Assembly: GCF_028554725.1 (NCBI RefSeq)
Contig: NC_071669.1
Location: 2,681,501 to 2,745,500, forward strand
From: Zeugodacus cucurbitae
Lineage: Eukaryota > Arthropoda > Insecta > Diptera > Tephritidae
Length of the DNA stretch: 64,000 nucleotides
Direction of reading: 5' to 3'
Below the pieces are notes generated by a model. The model was not told the origin of the DNA, did no database searches, and worked only from the letters and a program-made list of their open reading frames with translations. Within the stretch, counting starts at the first letter, position 1, and each line of letters starts with the position of its first letter. Shown piece by piece: positions 1 through 11,630 of the stretch. The position numbers and the translations under genes were made by a program.

Positions 1-2157
1 TGTGTGTTAGATCCTTTTTGAGTGCCGCGGATTTTCTCGAGCAGCTGTTTGTCTTGTCTGTCAGCCTTTGCTGCTTCGTATGCTAATCATAGCTGTCGTA
101 ATTTGTCTTCGAAATTGCAATTTTTTTATTTCATGCCACATTTTCAATTTTTTTTTTCAATTCTTTTTTTTTTTATTTTGCGGGGGTTGCGCTTTGCTGG
201 CATTTACATATTGTATCATCAAAAGCAAAGCGTGAGATAAAAAGCCGAAAAATAACAGATTGCTTTCCACAATAATTCGCTGTCAAATTTGGGTGATTCA
301 TGCCTGAGTGGCATAAGCAAAAAGGATTAAATAAATAGGCTTTCGAGGGTAAACCAAAAGTGTTTAGCGCACGAGTTAGGCGCTAAGTGCAGCAACAAGG
401 TGATTGAGGTAACGATTCTTTTTTTTAGAATAACTGCTAAAATAACTGTTTTAAGTAGAAGCACGTGTAAGGTGTAAAGTAGCTGGAATATTTAAGTAGG
501 CTCTGCCAGAAGAATCTTTGTGGTAATTCAGTCGAGAAGACAGAGGGATTCATCTCATATCTTTATATTACATATTTCTAAGCAAAATATGAATGAATCT
601 CAGCTCCTTTATCCGCTCTCTTTCGCTCTTTCTCTCTTCTACTTTAAATCTCTATATTTTACTCTGCCGCTCTCTTTCTCTCTCTCTCTCTCTCTCTGTA
701 TCGACGATAACTGAGAGTTATGAGGATTTTTGAAGTCTGCTCTCAAAACTATCGGGTTCTTACACGAGAATTTGTTCAAAGGTACCCAACTACTTCCAAA
801 CGCATTCCCGAGATAGTCGATCAAATCTAAACGAAAGAAGTCCGGATATAATTTCGTTTGTGAATATTCAGCACTATAAAATCCTCCGAAACTTTTCGAG
901 ATATACATTATGAACTGAATATTTTTGAACTTCGAACTCCGGAACCCTATAGATGGTGAACTATTAGAGCTTTAGGCTGACTTCGGCTTCAATGTCGTAT
1001 TCTAAAATTCAATGGAATCATTTCTTAAGTTAGAAAAGGGAATATTTTTACCAAAAACCTGAAAGTAGATTTTCTGGGTAGTAGTACCCTCTACTGTAGT
1101 CTCAAGAAATCGCAAGTATATATGCTTTAGCTTTTACGCAGTTATTGGCCCTTCCTCTCGGGAAACTTCAACTCGCTGTACGCGGCTTCCTCGCAATTAT
1201 AATTCTAAATAAAGCACATTAGTTCACTTCACATAAAATAATAATTTCTAAGCGCCCAATTGGCAAGCGCCCGCCCTAAGTTGAGTGGAACTTTGACGCT
1301 TCAAACTTTTACTTCCTTTTCAACAGGCACTCCAAAAGCTGCACAACATACAACAATCAAATCCAATTTCCTTGGCGCTAATGGAAATACATAATGCCGC
1401 CAGTCGCCTCTCATGCCAACCTAATTTAAGCATTTAATGAAGTCTATCGGCAGCGCGATGTCTGTTGCTGCCTGGCTTGTCACGCAGCCTAGTTCCCATG
1501 GCATGGCAGAAATATTAATATTGATTTCTAGAGAAGCTAATTAAATATGCGCTCAACGGTGGCAAAATAACGTGCACACAACAACAACAACAACAATAAC
1601 AATAGCAATAACTATTATAACAACAAAGTTAAGTATAAGTTATTGTGACGTCGGTGCCAACCAATTTGGAATCCAGCAAACTTGGACGCCAAACCACTCA
1701 CATACCACACATACTCATGCAGTCGAGTATGTACACCTGTCTGCGCCACTGATTGCTTGCCTGTTTGCTCTGACGAGTTAGAAGACGCATAGACGACGAG
1801 CTTGTCAACTTTCGCGCCTAGTCGCACGCAAGCGGCTGCGATTCCAGGTAATAGCGCGTGGTTGGTGGCCAACTTGCATTAGGCGGCAACATTGCCGTGT
1901 GTCCGTCTTTACAGCATAAACTTAGAAACTTGTTGAAATAATTCGAAATATTTGAAAGAGCTTGAGCTTGTGAAAAAAGAAAAACGTCACGCACAAACTT
2001 TCCATACAAGAGTCTTCACTTAGGCTGACAATGAGGACTGTTTATGTGGTGGTGAGACCCTCATTAAAGCGCTGCAGGACTGGAGCTCTCATTGACTTTA
2101 GCTCAATTAGTATGAATCCTTCAACACAAAGAAAGGCTTGAACTTCACTGATATGCC
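1..2157. other. non-coding AT-rich stretch
   Basis: I see no gene here. The stretch holds poly-T runs (about 120-180), a CT microsatellite near 669-697, and a CAA/ATAA-rich run at about 1576-1625. Short open frames are interrupted, biased in composition and lack splice or start support. Confidence 0.6.
600..697. repeat. CT/GA-rich tract with (CT)n microsatellite
   Basis: A pyrimidine-rich block ends in an uninterrupted TC run at about 677-697. Read on the other strand it is a run of GAGA elements. Such tracts are common in fly introns and can bind GAGA factor, but nothing else here marks a regulatory element. Confidence 0.6.
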
Positions 2158-2530
2158 GAACATCAATTTGACATCCCAGACCGGACCGGATCCACGACTG
2201 TTACTTAGGTCTTTTTCACAATTGGATCTAGGCGGTCAGAACAATACACCAAATTGTCTGCAGTCCAAAGTCCAATTCAGTCCTAAGGGCATATAAAGAA
2301 CTGAACTCCAAGTTAGAACAGGGTCGCAGCTACGCCGGAGATCAATTTGGCTTCCAGGTTAATAGTCTTACGGACTCACGACTGTTGCTTAAGTTCTTTT
2401 CACAGAAGGACCAAGACAGTTAGAACAATCCACCAAATTTTCTGCAGTCCGAAATCCAGTTCAGTCAGTTCAGAATAGGTCCCCGAAGTTCCGAGGTAAA
2501 GGAAGGTCATATGGCATAGCAGTAAGGAAG
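2158..2530 (+). repeat. two-copy tandem duplication, unit about 184 bp
   Basis: The motif CACGACTGTT recurs at 2193 and 2377, followed in both copies by a CACAnnnGGA block, by GAACAATnCACCAAATT and by CTGCAGTCC. The two copies are diverged, so the duplication is old. No coding frame is shared between them. Confidence 0.7.
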
Positions 2531-4179
2531 GTCGAAATTGAAAGTCTTCCAAAGCATTATCCACGAGATCTAATTGCTTGCCAACCACTGTAACCCCGAA
2601 CTGTCGTGCATATGCAAATAGCGCCACCAATTAGTTAACGAACCGCCAGGAATCGCTAGCGGGCTCTAAACGCATGAAATGAAATCTAAATAAATATCGA
2701 TTTGTAATGTGTGCGCGTTAATGACGAAAGTTTTCCAATATAATGCTTTTTCTTGTTTTTTACCAAAACAATTAAAAGTGTGGGAACTAAGCCAGCAAGA
2801 GCCTAAGCCTCCTCCCGCCACAAACTCAGCTACCACTACTGGCGGCACAGTCAATTGGGCGGCAGCGCTGACGAAGTGGCAATGACAACACCATTAGCTG
2901 CCATAAGAATAATTCACGGCACACGGCACACCGATTGGTATTGTGGTGGTGACGGCGTTGGTGGCGTTGGTGACTGTGGTTGCCGCGAGCAGGAGGGAAG
3001 CAAGAATGCTACGAAGCCAAACTTGAACACTCGAACACTTGAACAACTTGAAATGCCTTCAATAAAATTTTCAACTCAGCGCAAAAGTTTCAGAACAAAG
3101 CGGCAAACGGCACACCATTTGAGGCGCTGGGGGGTGGTGCGACACTTTAAAAACAAATTGTAAATTGTAATTAGCCTAATATGGCCTGAAAAGTAAATGA
3201 ATTTGTGCGAGCTGGGTGGAGTACTTTCTTAGCTCCTCGGAATGCTGCACTAAGAATAGTATGACTACTGGTAGACTAGAGAAATGCCCACTCCTCGGCA
3301 GTGGGTGACTAACGATTTGAAGAATGGCATGTTGGTTGGTTGGCGTTGCTCGAATAATTGCGGTAATTAAAGATTAATTGAAGTAGTACAAAGTGGGCCC
3401 GCGTTGTTAATGAAACTGCGGAGTTCGGAGCGAGAACTTTCAATAGGCACAACGTGAGCATGTGATTTTGGCACATTCCCGACGCATACCTGCACACCGT
3501 TATGCCTGCAAGTAGTGTGAAATTTCAATGAGTATTGCCTATAAATTTTGCTCGACGCTACGCAGACTCTCCGCAGAAATATGGAAATTTCCACGATTTT
3601 CATGCGAAACACGTGTCGAGTAAGTGTTAATATTTGTTTTGCAATAAACGAAAATTATTTCAACTTCTGCTAAATTATTTGCTAAATATTGCATTGAACC
3701 ACACGGACGCCTGAACAAAAGCAGCGGTGAGGCGGCAGTCTGTTTGCAAAATGTGCTGTATTTTTTAAATTCTGAAATTTCAGCTTTTTGTTGCTGTTGT
3801 TGTGCTGCTTTGCAAACAGCAACGCACAGCGAAATAAAACCAAAAGCAAATAAATAAAGTCTAAAAACACAAATACAACAAACATGCTTATTTAGCGGTA
3901 CGTGAAATATTTAAACTTCTGAAGGTATGTGCGATTCGACGCTCAAGGAAATTGATAAGCCTAAATGGCAAATATTAACAAACGCACACGTGTGTTTAAT
4001 GTACAACAAAATATGTCTGAGAAAGTTGCGGGCAAACAAAGATAAGGTAAATTGCTTAAGAAACAATAGAGTTCTTGGCAAAAAGTTTTACTACTTTGTA
4101 GAGGTCATTAAGCCTTACTATTTTGCGAGCGTCAAGGTCATAAGACATTTTTTGAAACAAGTAATGGCAAACGAAAGTG
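2531..4179. other. non-coding stretch, nothing recognised
   Basis: The stretch has mixed composition with a GGTGGTGACGG/GTTGGTGGC run near 2943-2985. Open frames up to 113 codons are present, but they have no recognisable domain, no start context and no splice signals that I trust. Confidence 0.5.
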
Positions 4180-5700
4180 TTCCAAGCGCTCTAAACACCA
4201 ATAAAAGAGGTCTGGTGATGAAGATCAACCAATATCCTGAGCTATCTCTATTTATGACAAAACTTTGAAGCTTTAGACCCGTTGAACTATCCTAAAACTA
4301 TCCTAAAACAGTTTTTGCCAAGCAGAATGTTGCATGTTCCAAGTGCCCTAGACACCCAATATCTTGAGCTTCCTCAATTTGTTATATGTCAACACTTTGG
4401 AGCTTTAGACCGGTTGATCTATCCCAGAACCAGACAAGACTCCATGAAATATGTCAGCCTGAAGATCCAATATTGAAGAGACTTCAACAGTAAAGCCTCC
4501 TCCCAATACGTTCCAAAAATAAAGTTATCACTTGATTGTTAAGGCTTCTAAAGGTCTACTGAAACCAGAAACTCAACGCTTCTAGTTTATTAACTTGGAA
4601 CTATCAGTGTAGAATCAATCATAGTTTTCACCATTTTACCCATATAACAACTATTTCCTAAAAAGTCTTTGTTGAAGATTAAATAAGGAGACTTGTAGAG
4701 ATGGAGAGTACATTACGAAGTCACTAACCACTAATAACTCAAAATTTGAAATAACTTAGTACATTACTCCCTCTATTTTTTATTAGAACCAAAGAAAACC
4801 TACTCTCCTTCTCTCTTTATGGTAAAGCTTTGAAGCGGTTGAATCATACTGGAAACAGTTGATGTTCTGACAAATATGTCAACCTCAAGATCCAACGTAG
4901 AAACATTCCCGGACCCGACTATTACTCAACACTAGTCTTCAATCTATAAGTTCTTAAGTTCTCTTGATTGTTCCGAGCTGAAAGCATATCAACTCTGTAT
5001 TGTGTTTCAGAGAGGTTTCTAGAGAAGTCAAGAACTCAAGCCTTATAATTAATAAATTAGGAACTATCAAGATAGAATTTTTCTCCATTTCACCCAAATG
5101 ACAATTGTTTCTCAATTAATATTTTCAATTAAAATCTGATTCGACGCTTACGAAAGGAAGAACTGTAGAGATAGCGAGAGATAGAGACTAAATTATGAAG
5201 TCACTAACCCGAAAATAGAAATAGTTTTCTCTATTTGGTATTAGAACCAAAGAAAACATGCTCCCTTCTCTCTTTATGGTCAAGCTTTGAAGCGGTTGAA
5301 TCATACTGCAAACAGCTGATGTTCTGAAAAAGATGATCAAGATCCAACGCAGAAACACTCCCGCTCTCTCTTGATTGTTCCGAGCTGAAAGCATATCAAC
5401 TCTGTATTGTGTGTCAGAACGGTTTCGGGTCTAGAAAAGTCAAGAACTCAAGCCTTATAATGTATAACTTGGGAACTATCAGCGTAGAACCCGACATAAC
5501 TTCTCCATTTTGCCCATATGACAATTTTTCCTCAATAAATAAATTTAATAAAAATCCATTTTGGCGCTTACGAAAGGAAAAGAAGTAGTTAAAGAGTGAG
5601 ATAGCGAGTATATTAAGAAGTCACTAACCACTAATAACCCGAAACTAGAAATAACTGAGTACTTTGCTACACATAACTTTCACTATATTTTATTAGACCC
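4180..5700 (+). repeat. degenerate tandem array, unit about 420-480 bp
   Basis: GAAGTCACTAACC recurs at 4717, 5197 and 5617, that is, at spacings of 480 and 420. Each copy is followed by TTATTAGA(A/C)CC. The first two copies continue into CTTCTCTCTTTATGGT and AAGCTTTGAAGCGGTTGAATC. Related, more diverged blocks lie at 4190-4480 (CTTTGAAGCTTTAGACC against CTTTGGAGCTTTAGACC). The boundaries are approximate. Confidence 0.7.
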
Positions 5701-6180
5701 CAAAAAAAGAAACACTGCAATCTCTCAATGCTCAATTCGACTTTGCGCTTTCTTCATTTCGCACACGACTTGCATAAATAAATTACGCTGGTATCCTAAT
5801 GTGCTCATCTCGCCCATATTACAACCATATTTTGCCTTATTAGTATAATAAGGACGCCTCAATCTAGGGCAAAAACGAAAATAAAGACAGTCTACGGGGA
5901 CACATAGCCGCTAGAGCGACTTGTTTGCATTCATTTGGTTAATAAATAAATTGTGTGACCTAAATAAAGCCGTAACGAGTGAGCAAGCAAAAAAGAGCTA
6001 ACAAGTATACAAAGAAAACAACAACAACAAAACTAAAAAAGAACAACAAAAAAAGAAGAAGAAAAAACTGTAATAACAGCAGCAAAATATTAGCATCAAA
6101 CAACATAGCCATGAAAGAAATACCGAAGAAAATGTCAAAAAGTACGAGCAACAACAACAACAACAAACAGCAATAACGGT
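5701..6180. other. non-coding A-rich region upstream of the promoter candidate
   Basis: The stretch is A-rich, with AACAACAAC runs between 6018 and 6175. It has no gene-like frame and may be the proximal upstream region of the promoter candidate that follows. Confidence 0.5.
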
Positions 6181-6184
6181 GGCG

Positions 6185-6225
6185 TATAAAAATAAGTGGC
6201 AACCCAGAACCGTGCATAGTAATCA
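6185..6225 (+). promoter_or_regulatory. candidate TATA promoter
   Basis: TATAAAAA starts at 6185. A CA dinucleotide 30-31 bases downstream (6215-6216) and an ATCACTT at 6222-6228 are possible start sites. A second TATA-like stretch, TATATATAAAG, lies at 6392-6402 with AATCACTCC about 25 bases downstream. Both precede a CAA-rich stretch typical of fly 5' leaders and then an ATG at 6499. The assignment rests on spacing and context only. Confidence 0.4.
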
Positions 6226-6452
6226 CTTGCTGAACTGGACTCGACTGAATTTATTTATGTGCAACAATAAAAACAACACCAACGACACCAACAACTAGAG
6301 TGTGTTATAACGGTACAGTGCGATTGCAGCTTTTGGCTAGATTATTTGCGGCGATTTAGTTGCCAACCGACGCACACTCAAGCCAGCCAACTATATATAA
6401 AGATAAATAGAAACAATCACTCCCCGGCTGATAGCCAACTCAACAATTTCCA

Positions 6453-6485
<33 letters not shown>

Positions 6486-6498
6486 ACGACTAACTGTC

Positions 6499-6569
6499 AT
6501 GCCTGCACAATTTATCCCATTCCTTGCCATTATCCTGCTCACTTGCAGCTGTTCCTTGCTTGGCGCTGA
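6499..6569 (+). CDS. candidate first coding exon with signal peptide
   Basis: The ATG at 6499 is the only ATG in a frame that runs to a TAA at 6571. It encodes MPAQFIPFLAIILLTCSCSL followed by LGAE. The shape is that of a secretory signal peptide: a short polar start, a hydrophobic core of about 12 residues (FIPFLAIILL), then small residues that could be a cleavage site. If GTAATT at 6570-6575 is used as a splice donor, the exon ends at 6569 in phase 2 and the stop is avoided. The start context has G at -3. Upstream lie a CAA-rich leader and two TATA-like boxes. Weak points: the donor is not consensus beyond GTAA, and no downstream exon can be joined within the window. The family is not recognised. 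It could also be a chance 24-codon frame. Confidence 0.4.
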
Positions 6570-6574
6570 GTAAT

Positions 6575-7396
6575 TGCTACGCCGTCGGGCTTTGTAAGCG
6601 TGTACGCCACAAATATCACATTGATCCCACCGTCGCTGTCGCTATCCCTGGCCGCTATTGCTTTTACTATCCCTCCAATAATCATTTGTCGTCGTCGTCA
6701 ATATTTCTTTATTTTTGCACTTGGTCCCCCCTTCACGTCTGCCTCCTGCGGCACTGTTGTGGGCGCACTGTTTGGCATTCATATTTTTCGTCTGCGCCTC
6801 GATTGACTTTATTATTGCACGTGCTGCCTTAATTTGGCCAATTCCAGCAATTCCAGTAATTCGTCGTATCCAACTATGGCAACTTAGTAGAATTTTCGCT
6901 CTTATTTATTTATAAAACGCTATGCGACTGCTGCTTCTTCTTCTTAACCATTAACTTACGTACATACGTAGTCGCCCCATTTGTTGGCTTCAGTTGGCTT
7001 CTCATGGTTTCAATAAATTCATCAATCCTTGTGACACGTGAACCACCGCCGCGCTTCATACCCAACGCTCCAGCAAAATCCAATAGTACTTAATCATAGT
7101 GTTGGTATTGCCATAGATGACAGACATTATTATGATAACTACCACTGCTGGTGGCATTATTTATAACTGTTTTTCTTTTTTTTTTTTGTACAGAGTGTTG
7201 TGGATATACGATATACATTGCTGCAATAATATTAATAATTTGATACTTTCACGCTTCAGATTTTGAGTAATGTTTGGTGTAAAGGTACTAGTTGTGAATG
7301 GGCTTTAAGCCGTTTCAAAGATTTTAGCTGAGCGATTTAGTTTCGTGGGACGTATTATTTCTGTAATTAGATTAAAACGGGATCTGTCTGTTTAAG
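6575..7396. other. intron-like stretch, nothing recognised
   Basis: The stretch begins with mixed sequence holding overlapping open frames up to 102 codons, which I read as chance. It then becomes AT-rich, with a poly-T at about 7177-7187. No element was recognised. Confidence 0.5.
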
Positions 7397-8222
7397 AGCC
7401 TAACCTCGAGTGAAATCAAACTGCTCGACGAGACCCTTCCCAATTTTGATGGAGCTTGCGTTTGGATTCATCGAACTGATTTTGTGTTCTACGATCCAGA
7501 GACGGCACTTGTTTGATATGGCTTCTTGACATAGAACCTGGAACTCGAGCATCTGAATACTACCCATTGGTATTGTGACTCGCTTTCCTCAACTCTTTTA
7601 ATAGTATTTATAGTTTTCAGGATTTTCGAGTCTTAAGTGGATAGAAATCATATACTATACGGACTCCCGATAGGTATATTAGACTCAGTTTGATATCTCG
7701 ACCTCAAGTGAAATCAAACTGCTCGACAAAACCCTTCCCAATTCAGATGGAGCTTGCGCTTACATTCAACGAACTGATTTTGTGTTCCACGATCCGGAGA
7801 CGGCACTTGTTAGATATGTCCTCGTGACTTAGAACCTGGAACTGAATACTACCCATTGGTATTGTGACTCGCTTTCCTCAAAGTTTTTAATAGTATTTAT
7901 AGTATTCAGGTTTTTCGAGGTTAAGTGGGTAGAAATCGAATACTATACGGACACCCGACAGGTATATCAGACTCAGTTTGATATCTCGACCTCAAGTGAA
8001 ATCAAACTGCTCGACGAGACCCTTCCTAATTTAGATGGAGCTTCCGCTTGCACTCATCGAACTGATTTTGTGTTCCACGATCCGGAAACGGCACTTGTTT
8101 GATATGTCTTCTAGACTTAGAACCTGGAACTCGAGCATCTGAATACTACGCAGTGGATGGTGAATCGCTTTCCTAATCGTTTTTAATAGTATTTATAGTT
8201 TTCAGGATTTTCGAGCCTACGA
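7397..8222 (+). repeat. tandem array, 2.8 copies of a 288-298 bp unit
   Basis: GTGAAATCAAACTGCTCGAC recurs at 7410, 7708 and 7996. Each copy contains GATGGAGCTT, CGAACTGATTTTGTGTTC, ACGGCACTTGTT, AGAACCTGGAACT and TTTTAATAGTATTTATAGT in the same order. The copies are closely similar with small indels, so the expansion is fairly recent. No unit is open in any frame along its length. Confidence 0.85.
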
Positions 8223-9600
8223 ACTCTCAACAGCAGTGTCAGCCTCCAGTTAGCTGAGACAACTCTCAATATCCATCCGATTTCAAGTATATTCCACAAG
8301 TAAGAGAGAAGCTCAGAGATCGGAAAGGTTATACAATAAAGAATCAGTCGACTATCGAGAGAACCACTCTACCTAAATTCGCTCTACACTTTCTCTCATG
8401 CAGAAGTATGTTTTTGAAAGAACGGAAACCGCCACTAATATCCCCCTAAATTCCCGTAGTACTACTCATAATTATTCATACTAACATAATAAGCTAATAA
8501 AATATTATAGATTAACGCACTAAATCCAACTGCAACAAACCATAAACCCGCATACTTTAAGAAAATCCACATTAAAGCAGCGACAAATGGATCAGGTATT
8601 CGTAGAAACAAAAACAAAAACACTATATATTTACGATAAACGTGTACACTGTAAACACTTAGCGTATCAAGTAAACAACAACAAGTGATATAAAGTTTAA
8701 ACTGATAAAGCGAGTGGTCGGTCTATTATCTCATCGCATTTGTTCTCCGAAAGAATGAGTCTCTACAGCGAGAAGATGGTAGCATTTTTAGAGAGCTTAT
8801 CTAAGATTCTAAATTGGAATATGACACAACAGCATCGTAAATATGAAAGTTAAAAAATAAATAAAAATAGAAAAAAACAAAGTGAAAAAACAATGATAAT
8901 ATTTGCGATGGAGTAAGATCAGAAGCGGCGATAAGTTTGTTTGTAAAAAGTTGAAGTATCCACGCGCTTAAAAAGATTATGAAAATTTTATAATTTGAAA
9001 ACAGCGTGTAAATAATAGTAAAGCATATGGAGAGTGGGTGAGGCTATGAGGTCATTGATAATAATAAGTGTTGAGGTAACTGCTTTTAGAAGTGAGTGTA
9101 ATACATTGGAGGGGAGGTAAGTGAAATGGAAATATTTATGAAAATAATTGTAAATGAGGAATATATATTACACTTCAAAATACCGTTATTTAATATAAAC
9201 CAACTTATGAAAAATATAGAACCGATAGTGTCACTTAGATATAAAAACGAGAAATTAGCGGGTCGCAACTTTCAACCAGACGAAAATCAATAAGGAATAA
9301 GCTCGCTAGATCATATTATTCCAAATATATTTCTACAAAAAGATAACAGATTCCAAAGGACGGAGACCCTTCTGCTTTGAATAATGTTAAGTCTTATTAA
9401 AGCCCGGTTCTTAGAAGGTCAGTGATCCGAAAAAAACGTTCCACAATTATTTAAATATAAGAACACCCTACTTTCTAAACTAGACCATACCCAAGCTCAT
9501 CTATTAAAGCCAACCGAGAAATCCCTCCTCTAACACAGATTAAATCTAAAGCTAAAAGCGCGCAGGATATCAAAAGTGTAGCGTTTTATCTTTAACGAGC
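8223..9600. other. non-coding AT-rich stretch
   Basis: I see no gene, transposon end or tandem repeat here. A-rich runs occur around 8850-8890. Confidence 0.5.
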
Positions 9601-9650
9601 AACGCATACACCACACACTCACCCCCCCCCAAAAAAAAGAAGCCAGTTCA

Positions 9651-9848
9651 CCGCATTTGAATGCATCCAATCAAACGAAACGGGGCAGTGGGGAGTTGTA
9701 CGCAAAGCAAACCACAAAAGCAAATAATACCCAACGACGAAACGCGCGCGTTGACTATGTCAAACACCGCCGTGCCGCGTCGCGCCGCCAAAAACAAGAC
9801 GAGCGCGCCGTGAAGCTGAGCGCCAAATTAAATGTGGAATCCACAGGT
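9651..9848 (+). other. candidate non-coding first exon or short coding exon
   Basis: An open frame of 65 codons ends over a good splice-donor match, CCACAG followed by GTAAATAG (GT at about 9847). The encoded peptide is rich in Arg, Lys, Gln and Ala, and the CG-rich block at 9740-9815 stands out from its AT-rich surroundings. That combination would suit a leader exon. No promoter or acceptor is convincing, and the frame may be chance. Confidence 0.2.
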
Positions 9849-9859
9849 AAATAGATTTA

Positions 9860-10970
9860 GGGGCAAAGTGTGTGTTGCACGTACAGCGATTTGCTGCACG
9901 TTTTTCGACAACACAAATAAATAAGTTCTGGGCTGGGGGAATGAATCGAAAAAAAAACACCGAAAGCAAATAAACGCAGCGGCAAAAGGGTAGCAGAAAA
10001 AATAAATACAAGTGGGTACAATGGCAGAAGTATTCGTGGGTTCGTGGGTCTGGCGATATCGCGGTTTACTTGAAAGCATTTTTGAGTATTCGCTTGATTG
10101 TCTGTTTGCTTCGTTTGGTTGCGCGCCCACTTTTCTCGACTGTTTTGCATTTACAAAAGTTACTTTCCGTCCGACATTCATTGTCATTGCGTACTTTTAT
10201 TTCCATTACATTTGAGAGATTTTAGCTGTTCAAGATGGGCTCCCCTTCGCTTGCTAACTCAGTCGAAGCATTCGCCTGTTGACTTATTCGCCTCTTCATC
10301 AAAGTTTATTTACTTATGAATATATATATACTTTTTTATCTGGCAATACAACAAATAATTGTTACTCGGTTGGTTGGTTAGTTAAGGATTTGTGGCGTGC
10401 AAGTTGTTGATTTGTTTGTTGTCTTTATTTTTAGTTTTCCTTTTATTTTTTATTCTTTATATAGAGGACCTTCAAGAAATGCTGCAATGAAATTTCGGCG
10501 ATTTTTTTTTTCGTTTTATCTATACCGTATTGTAGTCTTAAGAAAGAGAGTATTTATATTACTTGAGCAGATTTTCCATTCTAGTTAATCTAGTATTTGG
10601 AAAAATACTCTGCACAGCAGTTTAATTATTTCTTTTATTTTTCTTGTGAATAAATTTCTTAAATCAACTATTTGTTCATCATATCTTCACAAGGTATTTA
10701 TCTCGGTAGCATTATTTTTATTTGCACATATTTCGGCGTCTTTCAAGATTCTTCACAAACCTCGCTTATCTAAATAAATATTTAATCTCATTTTACATCT
10801 TCATAAACGCCCTTATTTCTTCATTACATATTTGCCAAGGTAACATAATGTGGTGATAACATATGAGTCATCCAGTTATTAAAAAAAAACTTATTGTACG
10901 AAATATTCTGAAATCAAACTAAAAAAAAGCAAAACCACATGAACCGGCGGTAATCCTTAGAGCGATTTTC
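9860..10970. other. non-coding stretch, nothing recognised
   Basis: The stretch is AT-rich with poly-A and poly-T runs. A 64-codon ATG frame at 10021-10215 has no recognisable features and I do not call it. Confidence 0.5.
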
Positions 10971-10974
10971 CCCT

Positions 10975-11630
10975 ACACCTAACTTGGCCCAACAATACCT
11001 TAAACCATACCTCACTTGACTCCTGTATTGAATTTCATCGACTACACTTGAGACCACAAAATGTAAAAACACTTAAACTCCTTTGAAGAAAGTTTTAAAC
11101 GTACGTTGATGCTCACAATGTGAATTAACTCTTACCCTGTTCGACACCTCAAAATGTTAAAAAATCTGTCATCACCAGAACCACCTAAATTAAAATAAAC
11201 TTCAACTTACATGACCCCCAAAAATGAAAACACACCTGATCCCTGATATCATAAGACCCTCTAAATTGTAATAACCCTGACCAGATATTCGATAATCCCT
11301 CAAAATGTTATCAAACCTTACCCCATGTGATCCCTCATACACTTGTCAAAGGTCATTGAACTTGACCAAAATGTAAACAAACCCCGGCCAAAGGTCAATG
11401 ACCTCAACCAAAATGTAAATTAACTCTGACCAAATTGTAAACAAACCCTGACCAAAGTTTAATGACATCCGTCAAAATGTAAATAAATTCCGGTCAAAGG
11501 ACATTGACCTCGGTCGAAACCCAGCCAAAGGTCAATGACCTCACCCAAAAGGTAAACAAACCTCGGACAAAAGGTCATTGACCTTGGCCAAAAGGTAAAC
11601 AAACCTCAGCCAAAGGTCAATGACCTCGAT
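10975..11630 (-). repeat. left half of head-to-head array: GTAAACA core with AGGTCAATGACCT palindromes
   Basis: Units of roughly 40-60 bp carry a core read here as AAAATGTAAACAAACCCTGACC or close variants. Between cores sits the 13-bp palindrome AGGTCAATGACCT. Perfect copies are at 11392-11404, 11529-11541, 11572-11584 (central base T) and 11614-11626. One-mismatch copies include 11498-11510. Toward the left edge (10975-11330) the units decay to short CCnCAAAATGTnAAAAA remnants, as expected at an old array margin. The palindrome has the form of an IR1 nuclear-receptor element. Confidence 0.85.

Noticed and set aside
10021..10215. 64-codon ATG frame ending in aromatic-rich sequence.
   Set aside because: No domain, weak start context, no splice signals; consistent with chance.
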